Shown: positions 29,195-40,424, numbered from the stretch's first letter. The stretch is DNA of 64,000 bases from Megaustenia siamemsis (GCA_032433765.1 JAVIAB010000041.1:78805835-78869834); one strand, 5' to 3'. A program made the numbers and translations. Notes: generated from the sequence alone by a model not told the origin.

Positions 29195-29810
29195 TAGTGT
29201 TTCAGAAATTACTGCCATATGAATAGTGTTTCAGAAATTACTGCCATATGAATAGTGTTTCAGAAATTACTGCCATATGGATAGTGTTTCAGAAATTACT
29301 GCCATATGAATAGTGTTTCAGAAATTACTGCCATATGAATAGTGTTCAGAAATTACTGCCATATGAATAGTGTTTTAAGAAATTACTGCCATATGAAGTG
29401 TTTAAGAAATTACTGCCATATGAATAGTGTTTCAGAAATTACTGCCATATGAATAGTGTTTAAGAAATTACTGCCATATGAAGTGTTTAAGAAATTACTG
29501 CCATATGGATAGTGTTTCAGAAATTACTGCCATATGAATAGTGTTTCAGAAATTACTGCCATATGAATAGTGTTCAGAAATTACTGCCATATGAATAGTG
29601 TTTCAGAAATTACTGCCATATGAATAGTGTTTCAGAAATTACTGCCATATGAATAGTGTTTCAGAAATTACTTCCATATGAATAGTGTTTCAGAAATTAC
29701 TGCCATATGAATAGTGTTTCAGAAATTACTGCCATATGAATAGTGTTTCAGAAATTACTGCCATATGAATAGTGTTTCAGAAATTACTGCCATATGAATA
29801 ATGTTTCCAT
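29195..29810. repeat. 29-bp minisatellite
   Basis: About 21 units of CCATATGAATAGTGTTTCAG plus AAATTACTG; several units have small deletions. Confidence 0.96.
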
Positions 29811-30197
29811 AAATATTGGTGTGCCATTAATGTTATTACACACAGGGTAATGTACAACAAATTAAAAAGAATTATTGTTTTGTTGTGCTATAATTTACAT
29901 CTTTACATTACATTTGAACCTTTCAATTTCAGCAAATCGCAAGTGGGAGAAATCATATTTTTTTTTTATTGTGTCACGTTAATTCATTAATTTTTTCTTG
30001 TGTCCTTAATTTTCTATTTTCATTATCTTGTACTATTTATTTTGACTTTATGTGGTTTCCTTACTTGTTTTTATATTTTCCGTTTATGTCCCAACAGAGG
30101 TCAACTTTTATACCTCGATGTCAAATCTTGTGTTACGTTCTGTCACCATATAGCTATAGACGTACATATCTTCTACATTTTAAAAAACTTTCATTGG
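29811..30197 (+). other. Intergenic sequence with one orphan exon-like frame
   Basis: Between CCAACAG at 30089-30095 and GTAAAG at 30197 a frame reads RGQLLYLDVKSCVTFCHHIA then IDVHIFYILKNFHW. I recognise no family; it could be a stray exon or chance. Confidence 0.2.
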
Positions 30198-30199
30198 TA

Positions 30200-30434
30200 A
30201 AGTCCTAGTTTAGTGTCTTTCTGCTAAATGAGTGATCTCCCCTGACTGACTGCTCGTGTTTGAATGTATCTGCTGCTTCTAGTTTTTGAGCATTTAATTT
30301 GAGTTTTTCAACAAGGTTTAGGGTTAGGTTAAGGTCGTTCCTAATCTGGGAGTATTCTAATGACAGATTAGAGAACTACCTGAGTAAAGTGTAAGGGGCA
30401 TTACTCTGAGCACAAAGACACTAAACTAGGACTT
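30200..30434. mobile_element. Tc1/mariner-like MITE, 235 bp
   Basis: Ends begin AAGTCCTAGTTTAGTGTC and are perfect inverted copies for 21 bp, flanked by TA at 30198-30199 and 30435-30436. There is no coding capacity. Confidence 0.75.
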
Positions 30435-30635
30435 TATCCTTCAATTTTTAAGAGAACACAGGACAAAAATTATCAATTTTGCGTATTTCTCAACAAAATG
30501 ACTTCATGATATATAGTAGTTACTGTCTGGATTCTCTCAAATGTATACAGATTCTGCAAAAAAATGAATACACACTTTATTAATTATTGTACACATCACT
30601 TATGTATACAAATGTGTATACATTTTTTGGCCCCC

Positions 30636-30639
<4 letters not shown>

Positions 30640-30692
<53 letters not shown>
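30640..30692. repeat. (TA)n microsatellite
   Basis: About 50 bases of uninterrupted TA. Confidence 0.98.
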
Positions 30693-30694
<2 letters not shown>

Positions 30695-30969
30695 TATTCA
30701 TGGTTCTTAGAACTAAATGATCTCCTAGAGTCCACACGAGCAGCTTAGCAATAGATACCCTCTCACTGAATTGCTGGAAATGGGGTAGCAGCTGATACCC
30801 TCTACAAAAATGGCAGCAGAGAAGCCCATTAAATCACCCTTTGAGCTACAGTGAAGCTAAAATGATCATATGAAACAAATGCTGAACAAACTGTAAGAAA
30901 AAGCTGCAAACAAAGAACATGCAGGATCAAAAAAATCGGCTGTCATGACATGCCCAGACCATCTTTTTC

Positions 30970-31235
30970 TGCCTCAGAAACAGGCCACTCACTGAAGACT
31001 CCTGAGCTATCCTCACCACCTAAGATAGCCCACACTGACTCCTGAGCTATCCTCACCACCTAAAATAACCAACACTGACTCCTGAGCTATCCTCGCCACC
31101 TAAGATAGCCCACACTCATTCCTGAGCTACCCTCACCACCTAAAATAACCAACACTGACTCCTGAGCTACCCTCACCACCTAAAATAACCAACACTGACT
31201 CCTGAGCTATCCTCACCACCTTGAAAAGCCCACAC
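30970..31235. repeat. 40-bp minisatellite
   Basis: About six units of ACTGACTCCTGAGCTATCCT plus CACCACCTAAAATAACCAAC. Confidence 0.93.
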
Positions 31236-31509
31236 TCATGGTGAATGTCACTGTGAAAGGAGGGACCAGACTCCAGATCACCAGCTTCAATCAAGCAACA
31301 ACTGCACTGAACCTCAATGTTAAACCTGGCCAAAAACATAGACATACAACAACAATTGCTGGGACAATATCAAAAACTTCAAACGCTTTGCAACCTTCAC
31401 CCTGGCAGCAGGAGAAAAGACTCAGGATGATCATAAGCTTCTTGAACGTGGAGAGAGAGAGAAAGTATTCACTATGATCTGTTTGTCCTGAACTCTACAG
31501 TATCTTGTG

Positions 31510-31582
31510 ATGGTATACAGAGTTGTCTCAAAATAATATAAACAAGACAATAATTAGACAGAGTTGTAGTCTCAAAATAATA
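31510..31582. repeat. 43-bp array, left part (split by LINE B)
   Basis: Units with CTCAAAATAATATAAACAAG and ACAATAATTAGACAGAGTTG. The array continues at 32893. Confidence 0.85.
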
Positions 31583-32892
31583 TCATCATCATCATCGAGT
31601 GCCTTCTTCACAACGAAGGTTGGCTACAATGGATCGCCATTCTACTCTGTTTCTTGCTTTGATGGTGCAGGCTGTCATAGATTGACTTGTCCATCTTTTG
31701 ATGTTACTCGTCCATGTTAGTCTTGGTCTGCCTCTACCTCTTTTACCTTGAATTTTCCCTTCCAATATTACTTTTAGTAGGCTGTTGTGTCTTTTAACAT
31801 GCCCCAAAAATTTCATTTGTCTTGTCTTAATTGTATTTAGTAGTTCTCTTTTTATTTTCAGTTGTTTTAAAACTTGATCGTTTGTTTTCTTTTGTTTCCA
31901 TCCAATTCTACCTATTCTTCTATAAATCCACATTTCAAAGGCTTCAATTTTCTGTTCTGTTTTCTTGTCTATTGTCCATGTTTCTGTACTATACAGGAAT
32001 ATTGAGAAGATGTAACATTTTGCCATTCTTAGTTTCAGCCCTGTTGATATTTGTTTTGTTGTTAGTATATTTTTCATGGCATTAAAATTACTTTTTGCCA
32101 TACCTATTCTTTTGTTTATTTCAGTTTTGCATTTTCCATCATTGGTTATAGTATGTCCTAGGTAGTTGTAACTCTGGACTGTCTCCAGATGTATTCCCTC
32201 AACTGTGATATTTAATTGTAGGTCTTGAGAATTTTCTTTGTTTATGATCATAGTTTTAGTCTTTTTGATATTCATATCTAGTCCATATTTTTTGCTTGTT
32301 ATGTTTATCACATTAAGCAATTGCTGTAGGTCTTTAGGATTTTCTGCTAGTAGAACAGTATCATCAGCATATCTTAGGTTATTGATTATCTTTCCATTAA
32401 TGTTTAGGCCTGGTATCTCTGAGATGTTTTTAAAGATTTGCGCAGTGTATAGATTGAACAAGCTTGGTGATAGGATGCATCCGTCTTACTCCTCTTTTTA
32501 TGTCCATGGGTGTAGAGTTCTCGTTGTTATATTTTATTATTGCTGTTTGCTCCCAGTACAAATTACATATTGGTCGTATGTCTGTGTCGTCTAGATTTAT
32601 ATCCTTTAGGCAGTCTATAAGTTGCTCATGGTGTATTCTATCAAATGCTTTGGTGTAGTCTATGAAGCAGGCATATATTGGTTTGTTTACTTCTATGTAC
32701 TTTTCAATCAATGTTCTCAAGCTAAATATGGCTTCTTTTGTGCCACTGTTTTTCCTGAATCCAAATTGTTGCTCATCTAATACAGTATTGATTTTATTCT
32801 GAATCCTTCCCTGTATAACTTTTAGTAAAATTTGTGTTACCTGGCTCATTAGGCTTATTGTTCTGAAATCACTGCATTCAACTGCACCATTT
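31583..32892 (-). mobile_element. LINE family B, 5'-truncated copy with frameshift
   Basis: The two ORFs at 32960-32430 and 32461-31592 are parts of one RT region: DFRTISLMSQVTQILLKVIQ, CFIDYTKAFDRIHHEQLI, then, after a shift near 32465, the active-site RYADDTVLL and the C-terminus (YSTETWTIDKK, WIYRRIGRIGWK, GHVKRHN, GRGRPRLTWT). The 3' end is a (GAT)n tail. It is inserted into a 43-bp minisatellite, with A/T-rich flanks repeated on both sides. Confidence 0.85.
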
Positions 32893-33025
32893 AAAAAAAT
32901 AATATAAACTAGACAATAATTAGACAGAGTTGTAGTCTCAAAATAATATAAACTAGACAATAATTAGACAGTGTTGTAGTCTCAAAATAACAAATTAGAC
33001 AAAGATTAGACAGAGTTGAGTATCT
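32893..33025. repeat. 43-bp array, right part
   Basis: About three units of AATAATATAAACTAGACAAT plus AATTAGACAGAGTTGTAGTC, matching the part left of the LINE. Confidence 0.9.
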
Positions 33026-33689
33026 CAAAGTACAACTAAACTAAACAAAAAGTTACTTTTAGCTCATTAAATATTGTAAATACCTGACTATTTTGTGACA
33101 AACAACAGACTTCTGGTTAGTCACAGACTCACTCATTTCACATACAAAAATGTTCAATTTCATTTTTATACTTTTTTTTCTTGCTTTACTGTTTCAGTAC
33201 TTATTTGTGTACTTTTGTCTTGCCATATTATTTCTGTACTTATTTGTGTACTTTTGTCTTGCCATCACGTTTCTGCATTTATCTTCCCTTCATATTGAAT
33301 CTAAGTTAATGGGCAATAAGTTTTTAATTTGAAACATTTTATTTATCTGCAATTTACCAAAAAAAAAGCATGTCTGTTTTCTAATAGTTTCCTATTTATT
33401 TGAATTCTCAGGATCAACAGTTTTGTTAAATGAAGTCATTTTTGTGACTATACACTGTCCATGACTTTGTATTTTCATTATCACAGTGTCAATTTCACAT
33501 ATCATATCACAAGTTAAATCTGTCAGGAATGTTTATGTTTAGTTTGTACAATCCTGTACACTCAAGTGTCATCGTTGAAGTTTGTAACGTGACTGAAGGT
33601 GTAACCCCATTTTGGTAGCAATAAAATGCTAGTTATTCGTCACAATCAAACATTTTATTTTGGGGGGACACTGAGACAAGCATAACTGG
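33026..33689. other. Intergenic sequence, possible 3' end
   Basis: AATAAA occurs at about 33619 (GTAGCAATAAAATGC) in non-repetitive sequence. No upstream exon is identified, so this is only noted. Confidence 0.2.
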
Positions 33690-33870
33690 CACAGAAAAAC
33701 AGGTGCTTTAAAAGGACTCAGTTGGGGCTAGGTCACCGTTTAGCAACAGAGCTGTCAGCGAATCATAGCTGATGGATCAGTGAACAAGAACTATTTAATT
33801 CTACACCACCTCTTCACTGTGTCCCTAAAAATGGACAAACCAGACTAGTCTGGCCAACACAAAAAGGAAA
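33690..33870 (-). repeat. Dispersed repeat R6, copy 2
   Basis: On the minus strand, the AGAGGTGG...TTCACTGATC...CATCAGCT order matches 24015-24080. Confidence 0.5.
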
Positions 33871-34199
33871 GTTTTTTTTTTTTAGCTGCCCAGAGAACTC
33901 TCAATATTCTTCTGAGAAATCCAATCTCTGTGAACTCAGGTCAGAATTGGCTCTTTATAGCACAAAATAACTTCTGACAAATCATGTATATAACAGATCT
34001 TATTGTCTCAAAAGCCATTGGACTATAGCACCATTTCAGATTTGGTAGCATGACCGTTTATACAGAGAGCCTACGTTGCCCATGCAGCAGGTTCCACAAC
34101 ATCCAAAGGGACGATACATCCATTTATTGAATATTTTTATATATAAATCTAAGTCAAGTCTTATCTTGACTTTTTTTTTGCTGTATATTATGTCTATGG

Positions 34200-34385
34200 A
34201 GATACGTTGTGATTGTCATCTGTCCTTGAAAGGATGTTAAGTGGATGATGTGTCAGGGTCACTTTTAAGCCCAAAACATTTGACTTTATTGAGTACCGGG
34301 TTGCTTCCCCTCTTTGAACCAGGAGCACCACTGGGAGATGGAGCAGGGTCTCAATCAGCTGTTGTTTGTTTATTTTTACGCATGC
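34200..34385 (+). repeat. Dispersed repeat R6, copy 3
   Basis: CCTTGAAAGGATGTTAAGTG, GAGTACCGGGTTGCTTCCCC and GGAGATGGAGCAGGGTCTCA match copy 1. Confidence 0.6.
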
Positions 34386-34538
34386 GGTCAACAACTAAAT
34401 GTTATAAAACCTCAGATTGAAAAGAGACACATACTTCTGGTCAGAACGTAGCATCTCTGTCAATTGTAACCTTAATCAGTAGTACCCAGAGATTATTTCA
34501 CTAAATCAAATGTCAGTAACAGGAGGAGTTAGCATTAA

Positions 34539-34786
34539 GTAAAGAGCCCCGTCATGCCAAGTGGCGTAAAGGAAATATGGTCTTAGTGACTATAAATTTT
34601 ACAGACCTTCAGCACGATTTTTGGGGTAATGTGGTCGGTATTACGCCCGTGCTGCTTTACTTTCACAGAAAAAAATCCGGTACCCATTTAAGGCTAGGTG
34701 AACCCGGAAGCCGTCAGTTGGGATCGAACCCTACCTCTTATCCTTTGTAGTCTAGTTCACTAACCACTTAGCTATCATTGCTCTAA
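34539..34786 (-). mobile_element. SINE-1 copy, target duplication AGTTAGCATTAA
   Basis: Direct repeats at 34527-34538 and 34787-34798 are identical. Confidence 0.92.
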
Positions 34787-34939
34787 AGTTAGCATTAAAT
34801 ATAGGCTATTTTTGAAGGCGAACTTTACCTCCGCCAGGTTTTCTACTCTCATACTAAAAATAATAAAGAGAACAATGTTTACATCATCCTGATTATGTTT
34901 GGTTTTATCGGGTCTTCAGCCTGGATCTGATTTCAAATG

Positions 34940-35430
34940 AGGGTAACAGCTACTTCAATGAGAGCCTCGTATACGTTGTGGGTGCAGGAGTCCCTGAATC
35001 ACTTCCTGGTAACAGATGCTTCAATGAGAGCCTCGTATACGATGTGGGTGCTGGAGTTCCTGAATCACTTGCCTGGTAACAGGGCCTCGTATACGATGTG
35101 GGTGCAGTAGTTCCTGAATTACTTGCCTGGTAACAGGTGCTTCAATGAGAGCCTCGTATACGATGTGGGTGCTGGAGTTCCTGAATCACTTGCCTGGTAA
35201 CAGGGCCTCGTATACGATGTGGGTGCAGTAGTTCCTGAATTACTTGCCTGGTAACAGGTGCTTCAATGAGAGCCTCGTATACGATGTGGGTGCTGGAGTT
35301 CCTGAATCACTTGCCTGGCAACAAGTACTTCAATGAGACCCTCATATACGATGTGGGTGCTGGAGTTCCTGAATCACTTGCCTGGTAACAGGTGCTTCAA
35401 TGAGAGCCTCGTATACGATGTGGGTCCAGG
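34940..35430. repeat. 67-bp minisatellite with 50-bp short units
   Basis: About eight units containing GCCTCGTATACGATGTGGGT and GTTCCTGAATCACTTGCCTG; alternate units lack TGCTTCAATGAGA. Confidence 0.94.
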
Positions 35431-35559
35431 AGTTCCTCAGGATTTTTGGCCTATGTTCCCAAATAATCCACTGTCTATTTATGTAGTTAATCACAACTAT
35501 ATATAAACAAATGACGGTGACCAAACCCATATTCTATGTAACATGAAGCAATTTGGCCA

Positions 35560-36175
35560 GACATCTCAGTGCTATGTAACTATTGACAGCAATTTGACTA
35601 ATCCAGTGTTATGTAAATGGTAACAGCAATTTGGCCAGACAAAGAAATCTATGTTGACAGCAATTTGACAAGACAACCCAATTTTATGTAAATGTTGACA
35701 GCAATTTGACAAGACAACCCAGTGCTATGTAAATGTTGACAGCAATTTGACAAGACAACCCAGTGCTATGTAAATGTTGACAGCAATTTGACAAGACAAC
35801 CCAGTGCTATGTAAATGTTGACAGCAATTTGACTAATCCAGTGTTATGTAAATGTTAACAGCAATTTGGCCAGACAAAGAAATCTATGTTGACAGCAATT
35901 TGACAAGACAACCCAATTTTATGTAAATGTTAGCAATTTGACAAGACAACCCAGTGCTATGTAAATGTTGACAGCAATTTGACAAGACAACCCAGTGCTA
36001 TGTAAATGTTGACAGCAATTTGACAAGACAACCCAGTGCTATGTAAATGTTGACAGCAATTTGACAAGACAACCCAGTGCTATGTAAATGTTGACAGCAA
36101 TTTGACAAGACAGCCCAGTTTTATGTAAATGTTAACAGCAATTTGGCCAGACAACCCAATCTATAATGAAGCAAT
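35560..36175. repeat. 41-bp minisatellite
   Basis: About 15 units of AGCAATTTGACAAGACAACC plus CAGTGCTATGTAAATGTTGA C. A multi-unit block is itself duplicated (35585-35720 and 35830-35960). Confidence 0.95.
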
Positions 36176-36487
36176 TTGACAAGACAACTTACATACATGT
36201 TGATTGACAGCAATTTGGCCAAATTTTTTTTCACACATTATTTTTGTCTAAAATATATTTATCAATCAATATATGTTGTCTGGGAATTTATCGTGCTTAT
36301 GTCCTGGTGGTCTTGTTGGTTCAGTGTCATATGGTGTCATGATCAATCATCAGTGTTGTATTGTGTTCAAGTGAAAGTAACAATCAGATGTCAGAATTTG
36401 TGGGAAGTCTGTTGTTGTAAATCCCATATATAATCAATAAATGATCAATACAACACTTTCCTACTTTGTTACTAACCTTTCTTGCTT

Positions 36488-37707
36488 GGTTATTGGTTAT
36501 GGAAGGCCTCGGTATCACTGCAAACGAATTAAAATCCATAATTGCTCAACCGCCCGTGCCAGTGGAATCATTCGAATTGCTAACACATCTCCCAAACAAA
36601 GAAAGGTAACTGTAGTCCCCATCGTAGCAGTCTCAGCACACGCCAAAAGATATAAGGCGAAACCGCGCAGAAAGTGACCACAGCCAACTGTTCCCTGTCA
36701 TACGATATTATCATTCATCGTAAACAAGCGGGATATCGAAACAGGATCAAAACGGATGAGACACACAGCTCACGGTGTGCACATAGCACTTAACTTAGTA
36801 GCTCCTGCGACAAGCCGGACTTGGAATATGAGGAAACTGCAAGAAGGAACACTTTTCAGACATAGCCTTCAATGGTTCCTGCCACCTATCCACCATATAC
36901 CATGGAAGTTCGCGTCCTCCCGAAAATGATGATCGTCGTAGCACTTGATGATGTTAGGCCATCGTTGATGACTCCAATTCCAAACATATAGACACACAGT
37001 GGTGGTAAGTTATCATTTCCAATCCAACAGAAGCCACCTGACCTGTAGTTAGTAAAACCACAGAGAGAATATGATTTTGTGACCTTCACTGATTCACTCT
37101 TAGATGTGAATGTGTAGTTTACACAAGAGGAGAAGTTTTCAACTACAGTGATTACATTTAATGCAATTCTGGGATAGCAAGGCAAGTCTCCTTTATAGCA
37201 GCAGAACTTGATGTTCTCTGCTCCCTTCTTGTAGCTGCTGCCACACGATTCTGATGTCTCATTAACTTGGACATCATTCAAGAACAATGTCAGATTAACA
37301 TTCCATAGATATGGCTCTGCTGATGAAATGCTTGGTGCAACAGTTGTATCAATCATACTGGAGGCTCCTGGTCTGTGGTCATTAATGTCACAGACGGCAT
37401 ATGATGTTGTTATATTCAGTATTTCTTTCTGGGGTGTAAATATGTGGCACACACATGGAGAGTGGTTTGTGGTCACAGTAATCCCATTAAAAGCAATTCT
37501 AGGGTAGCATGGCATAGCTGTTTCAGAACAGCACAATCCTATGATGTTTTCTGTGTTCGCTATAAAGCTGCTGCTACACAATCCTGACCAATTATAGGTG
37601 TGGACATTATTCACTCGCAATGACAAAACTGCTTTGTTTACATCATAAACCTCTGGAAGCGAATCATTTATGGGACTAATAGTACAATTTATTCTTCCAT
37701 CGGGGAT
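36488..37707. repeat. 1.22-kb duplicated segment, copy 2
   Basis: See copy 1 at 18819. Differences are scattered single bases plus one 3-base loss in a CTG run. The right edge is joined to a headless SINE-1. Confidence 0.92.
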
Positions 37708-37731
37708 AGTGAACTGGACTACAAAGGACAA
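36886..37731 (-). CDS. Unrecognised two-domain cysteine-rich ORF, copy 2
   Basis: The same protein as at 19241-20054, open along its whole length despite many substitutions. Changes include loss of two cysteines (GASCMI to GASSMI, RSCGFCW to RSGGFCW) and TGA to CGA at the old stop, which adds RTSMVYGG. Its 5' end reads into the SINE-1 (MSFVVQFT), which cannot be native. Expression is unknown. Confidence 0.5.
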   Translation of the reverse strand: MSFVVQFTIPDGRINCTISPINDSLPEVYDVNKAVLSLRVNNVHTYNWSGLCSSSFIANTENIIGLCCSETAMPCYPRIAFNGITVTTNHSPCVCHIFTPQKEILNITTSYAVCDINDHRPGASSMIDTTVAPSISSAEPYLWNVNLTLFLNDVQVNETSESCGSSYKKGAENIKFCCYKGDLPCYPRIALNVITVVENFSSCVNYTFTSKSESVKVTKSYSLCGFTNYRSGGFCWIGNDNLPPLCVYMFGIGVINDGLTSSSATTIIIFGRTRTSMVYGG

Positions 37732-37940
37732 AGGGTAGGGTTCGATCCCAACCGACGGCTTCCACGTTCACCCAGCCTTAAATGGGTACCGGATTTTTTT
37801 CTGGGAAAGTAATGCAGCACGGGCATAATGCCGACCACATTACCCCAAAAATCATGTGCTGAAGGTCTGTAAAATATAGGGTCACTAACACCATATTTCC
37901 CTATACGCCACTTGGCGTGACGGGGGTACTTTACTTACAT
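37708..37940 (+). mobile_element. SINE-1 copy missing its head
   Basis: It begins at TAGTGAACTGGACTAC, so about 25 bases of the tRNA head are gone. It abuts exactly the end of the second 1.22-kb duplicated segment. Confidence 0.88.
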
Positions 37941-38161
37941 AAGAGCATAGACACTCAATATGACATGAAAATCAACAATACAGAGGTCATAAATAAAAGA
38001 GAAACAGAATATAAACAAAGATAGATGGCAGTGTATTAGGAAATGGTATTTTCGTATCCGGAGGAATTATTCTTAATTTTTGGATGGATGGAGATTTCTT
38101 GATGTTCCTTTGAACTGGCGGCGATCTCAGGACAGATGGTTAATCACACGTGAATCAGTTA

Positions 38162-38640
38162 TCTTCTTCTATCCTTCCGCATCTGCTTTTCAGCGTCGAG
38201 GGGAGATATTTGCGGTCTTTTGCTCTTCTGTTCGCCTCTGCTGCTGTTGTTTCCTAGTGCTTCTAATATTCCATCGACCCATCTTTTTTGTGGTCGACCC
38301 TTGGATCTGGTGTTCTCACGTTTGTTGAAGGCTCATTGTGTTGTATTTTGTTCTTTCTGCCTTGTCACGTGGCCAAACCATTTTATGTTTCCTTATATAC
38401 TCTATGGCGGGGCTATTCCTAGCTTTTTTCTCAGTTCATTTCTGATCTTATCTCTCAGACTGTTTCCTGTCATTCGTTGAACACATTTCATCTCAGTAGA
38501 GGTTATTTTTCTTATTGTTCTTGCATCTAGGGTCCAGGTCTGGCATTGGTAGCACAACGTTGGGATGAAGATTGTATTGTAAAGTGCTCGTTTTGCCTCG
38601 TTATTTCCTTGTGCAATAGTGGTGATAACTGTCCACAATA
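38162..38640 (-). mobile_element. LINE family A, 3' fragment
   Basis: Minus-strand AKRALYNTIFIPTLCYQCQT, ITSTEMKCVQRMTGNSLRDK and LRKKLGIAP match the 58.3-kb element. Confidence 0.82.
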
Positions 38641-39949
38641 TATATAAATCAGTTATCAGCTGTTATAATCAGCTGCTCGCTGCCCTGGTCATGCAATATG
38701 ACAAGCGACACACTTGCGCTTTGGCCCTGACCTTACTGGCCTCCTGGATCTTGGTCAAGCACGAGATTCTCACTTGGGAAACCAACACGTTATACTGTGT
38801 CCCGTGTTAGAGTATAGTGTTTTGTACTTCGACTTGTGTTGTGCCTGCGACTTTTTGTTTCTTTCCTTTAACGTTCCCAACTCTTTCTTCGCCAGGCGTG
38901 ATCTGCTAACTGTTGGGACACACCAAATTAGAACACTTTTATGCAAACAGTCTTTATTTCACAGCCCAATCTATGGGCGACGTGTTTAACATGTTTACAT
39001 GACATTACATGACCAATGTTGGAAATAAGGTCATTCACACGCTGCCCAGTAGCACTGTTACTCGCCACTGGGCCCTAGGCTTCTATATACTTCTCTACTC
39101 ACATGTAAGCAGAAACTGTCCCCCATTGAACGGCCTCCTCGGGTCTATGTCTAATATTACTTATTCTACCAGTTTAGTGTACCTAGACTGTCCCTTATTG
39201 AATAGCCTCTTCCGATTTAATGCTAACCAACTTATTCTATTCGTCTAGTGGGCTTATTCTCTGGAAACTTCTAACCTAATCCTCGAGGTTTCATTTATGA
39301 CTGTTCAGAACTCTCTACATCTAACGGTTCTTAGTCTACACTTAGTTCATGACTGCTTGCTACGTTGGCTATGGTTAGCCCCTATGGTGAACCACACATA
39401 TGGCCGCTCTCTCTAAAACTACATGCGTCATCTCTGATGTTCTCGAAAAATCCTCTCATTTCTTTGTGTCTCCTCATTAAATATTTGTCGGCTCCTCCAA
39501 TCAAATCGATTCATGTGTTTAGTTTCTCGACTAATACACCCCTGCAAATCTCGAGATAGTCTGTTTCATATTTTTCTCTTCTCTTTCTCATGGACTCTAT
39601 TATTATCGTTTCCGGTTGCTTGTCAACTATTTCGGAACTCACGCTTTTACACCCCCACACCTCGAGATGTTTCTATTTCTTTAGTTTCACGTGGGTTATC
39701 GCTTCCAGTTGGCTTGTCATTCACCTCGGACAATCCTGCTTTCTCCCTCTCCTTTCTCGTGGTATCTCAACCCCCACGTCTACAGCAGAAAACTAAAACA
39801 AGAAGAGTAATTTCAATATATAGGCAGTCTAGTGACAAAAGACAATTCACAAACAGGAACAAATAAATAAATAAAAAGACTGCTACAAAGCTTGCCTAAT
39901 CATCAGACGTTACCACTATTATCAAACAAAGGAAATAACTAGAGGAAAA
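38641..39949. other. Unassigned 1.3-kb block between two LINE A fragments
   Basis: GC content is higher than the surroundings, and pyrimidine-rich. Degenerate repeated motifs such as CTGTCCC..ATTGAA..CCTC at 39115-39150 and 39190-39215 are seen. It could be an LTR or other insertion; no ORF with a recognisable domain. Confidence 0.3.
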
Positions 39950-40372
39950 ACAGGCACTCTACAATACAATCTACATCCCAACATTGTGCTGCCAATGCCA
40001 GTCCTAGACCCTAGATGCAAGAACAATAAGAAAAATAACCTCTACTGAGGTGAATGACAGGAAACAGCCTGAGAGATAAGATCAGAAATGAAGTGAGAAA
40101 AAAAGCTAGGAATAATTTATGCCATATAGTACTTAAAGAAACAACAGATAAAATGGTTCGGCCATGTGATAAGCCAGTAAGATCAAAACTCAACAATATA
40201 AGCCTTCAATAAATGTTACAAGAACACCAGATCCAAGAGCTGACCACTAAAAAAAATGGATTGATGGAACATTAGAAACACTAGGAAACAGCAGAAGAGG
40301 CCAACAGAAAAGCAAAACACTGCAAATGATATCCCCCGCGGACACTGGAAGGAAAGAAGATTATCGAGCATT
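39950..40372 (+). mobile_element. LINE family A, 3' fragment, plus orientation
   Basis: The order ACAATCTACATCCC, QCQS..LDARTIRK, KWFGHV and CRGHWKE-like end follows LINE A, but frames are broken. It is oriented opposite to the fragment at 38.2-38.6 kb, with about 1.3 kb of unassigned sequence between them. Confidence 0.7.
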
Positions 40373-40424
40373 GGTTCAGAAATTGTTATCACAGGAAGAA
40401 CAGTAAAGGAGGAGAGCGGTGCTT

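Noticed and set aside
30300..30345. Telomere-like GGTTTAGGGTTAGGTTAAGG
   Set aside because: Only two or three imperfect TTAGGG units, inside a MITE.
5293..37940. tRNA genes at the many TAGCTCAGTGGTTAGTGAAC / GGTTCGATCCC sites
   Set aside because: These are SINE-1 heads: followed by the same 200-bp body and target duplications, and the acceptor-stem halves do not pair as in a tRNA.
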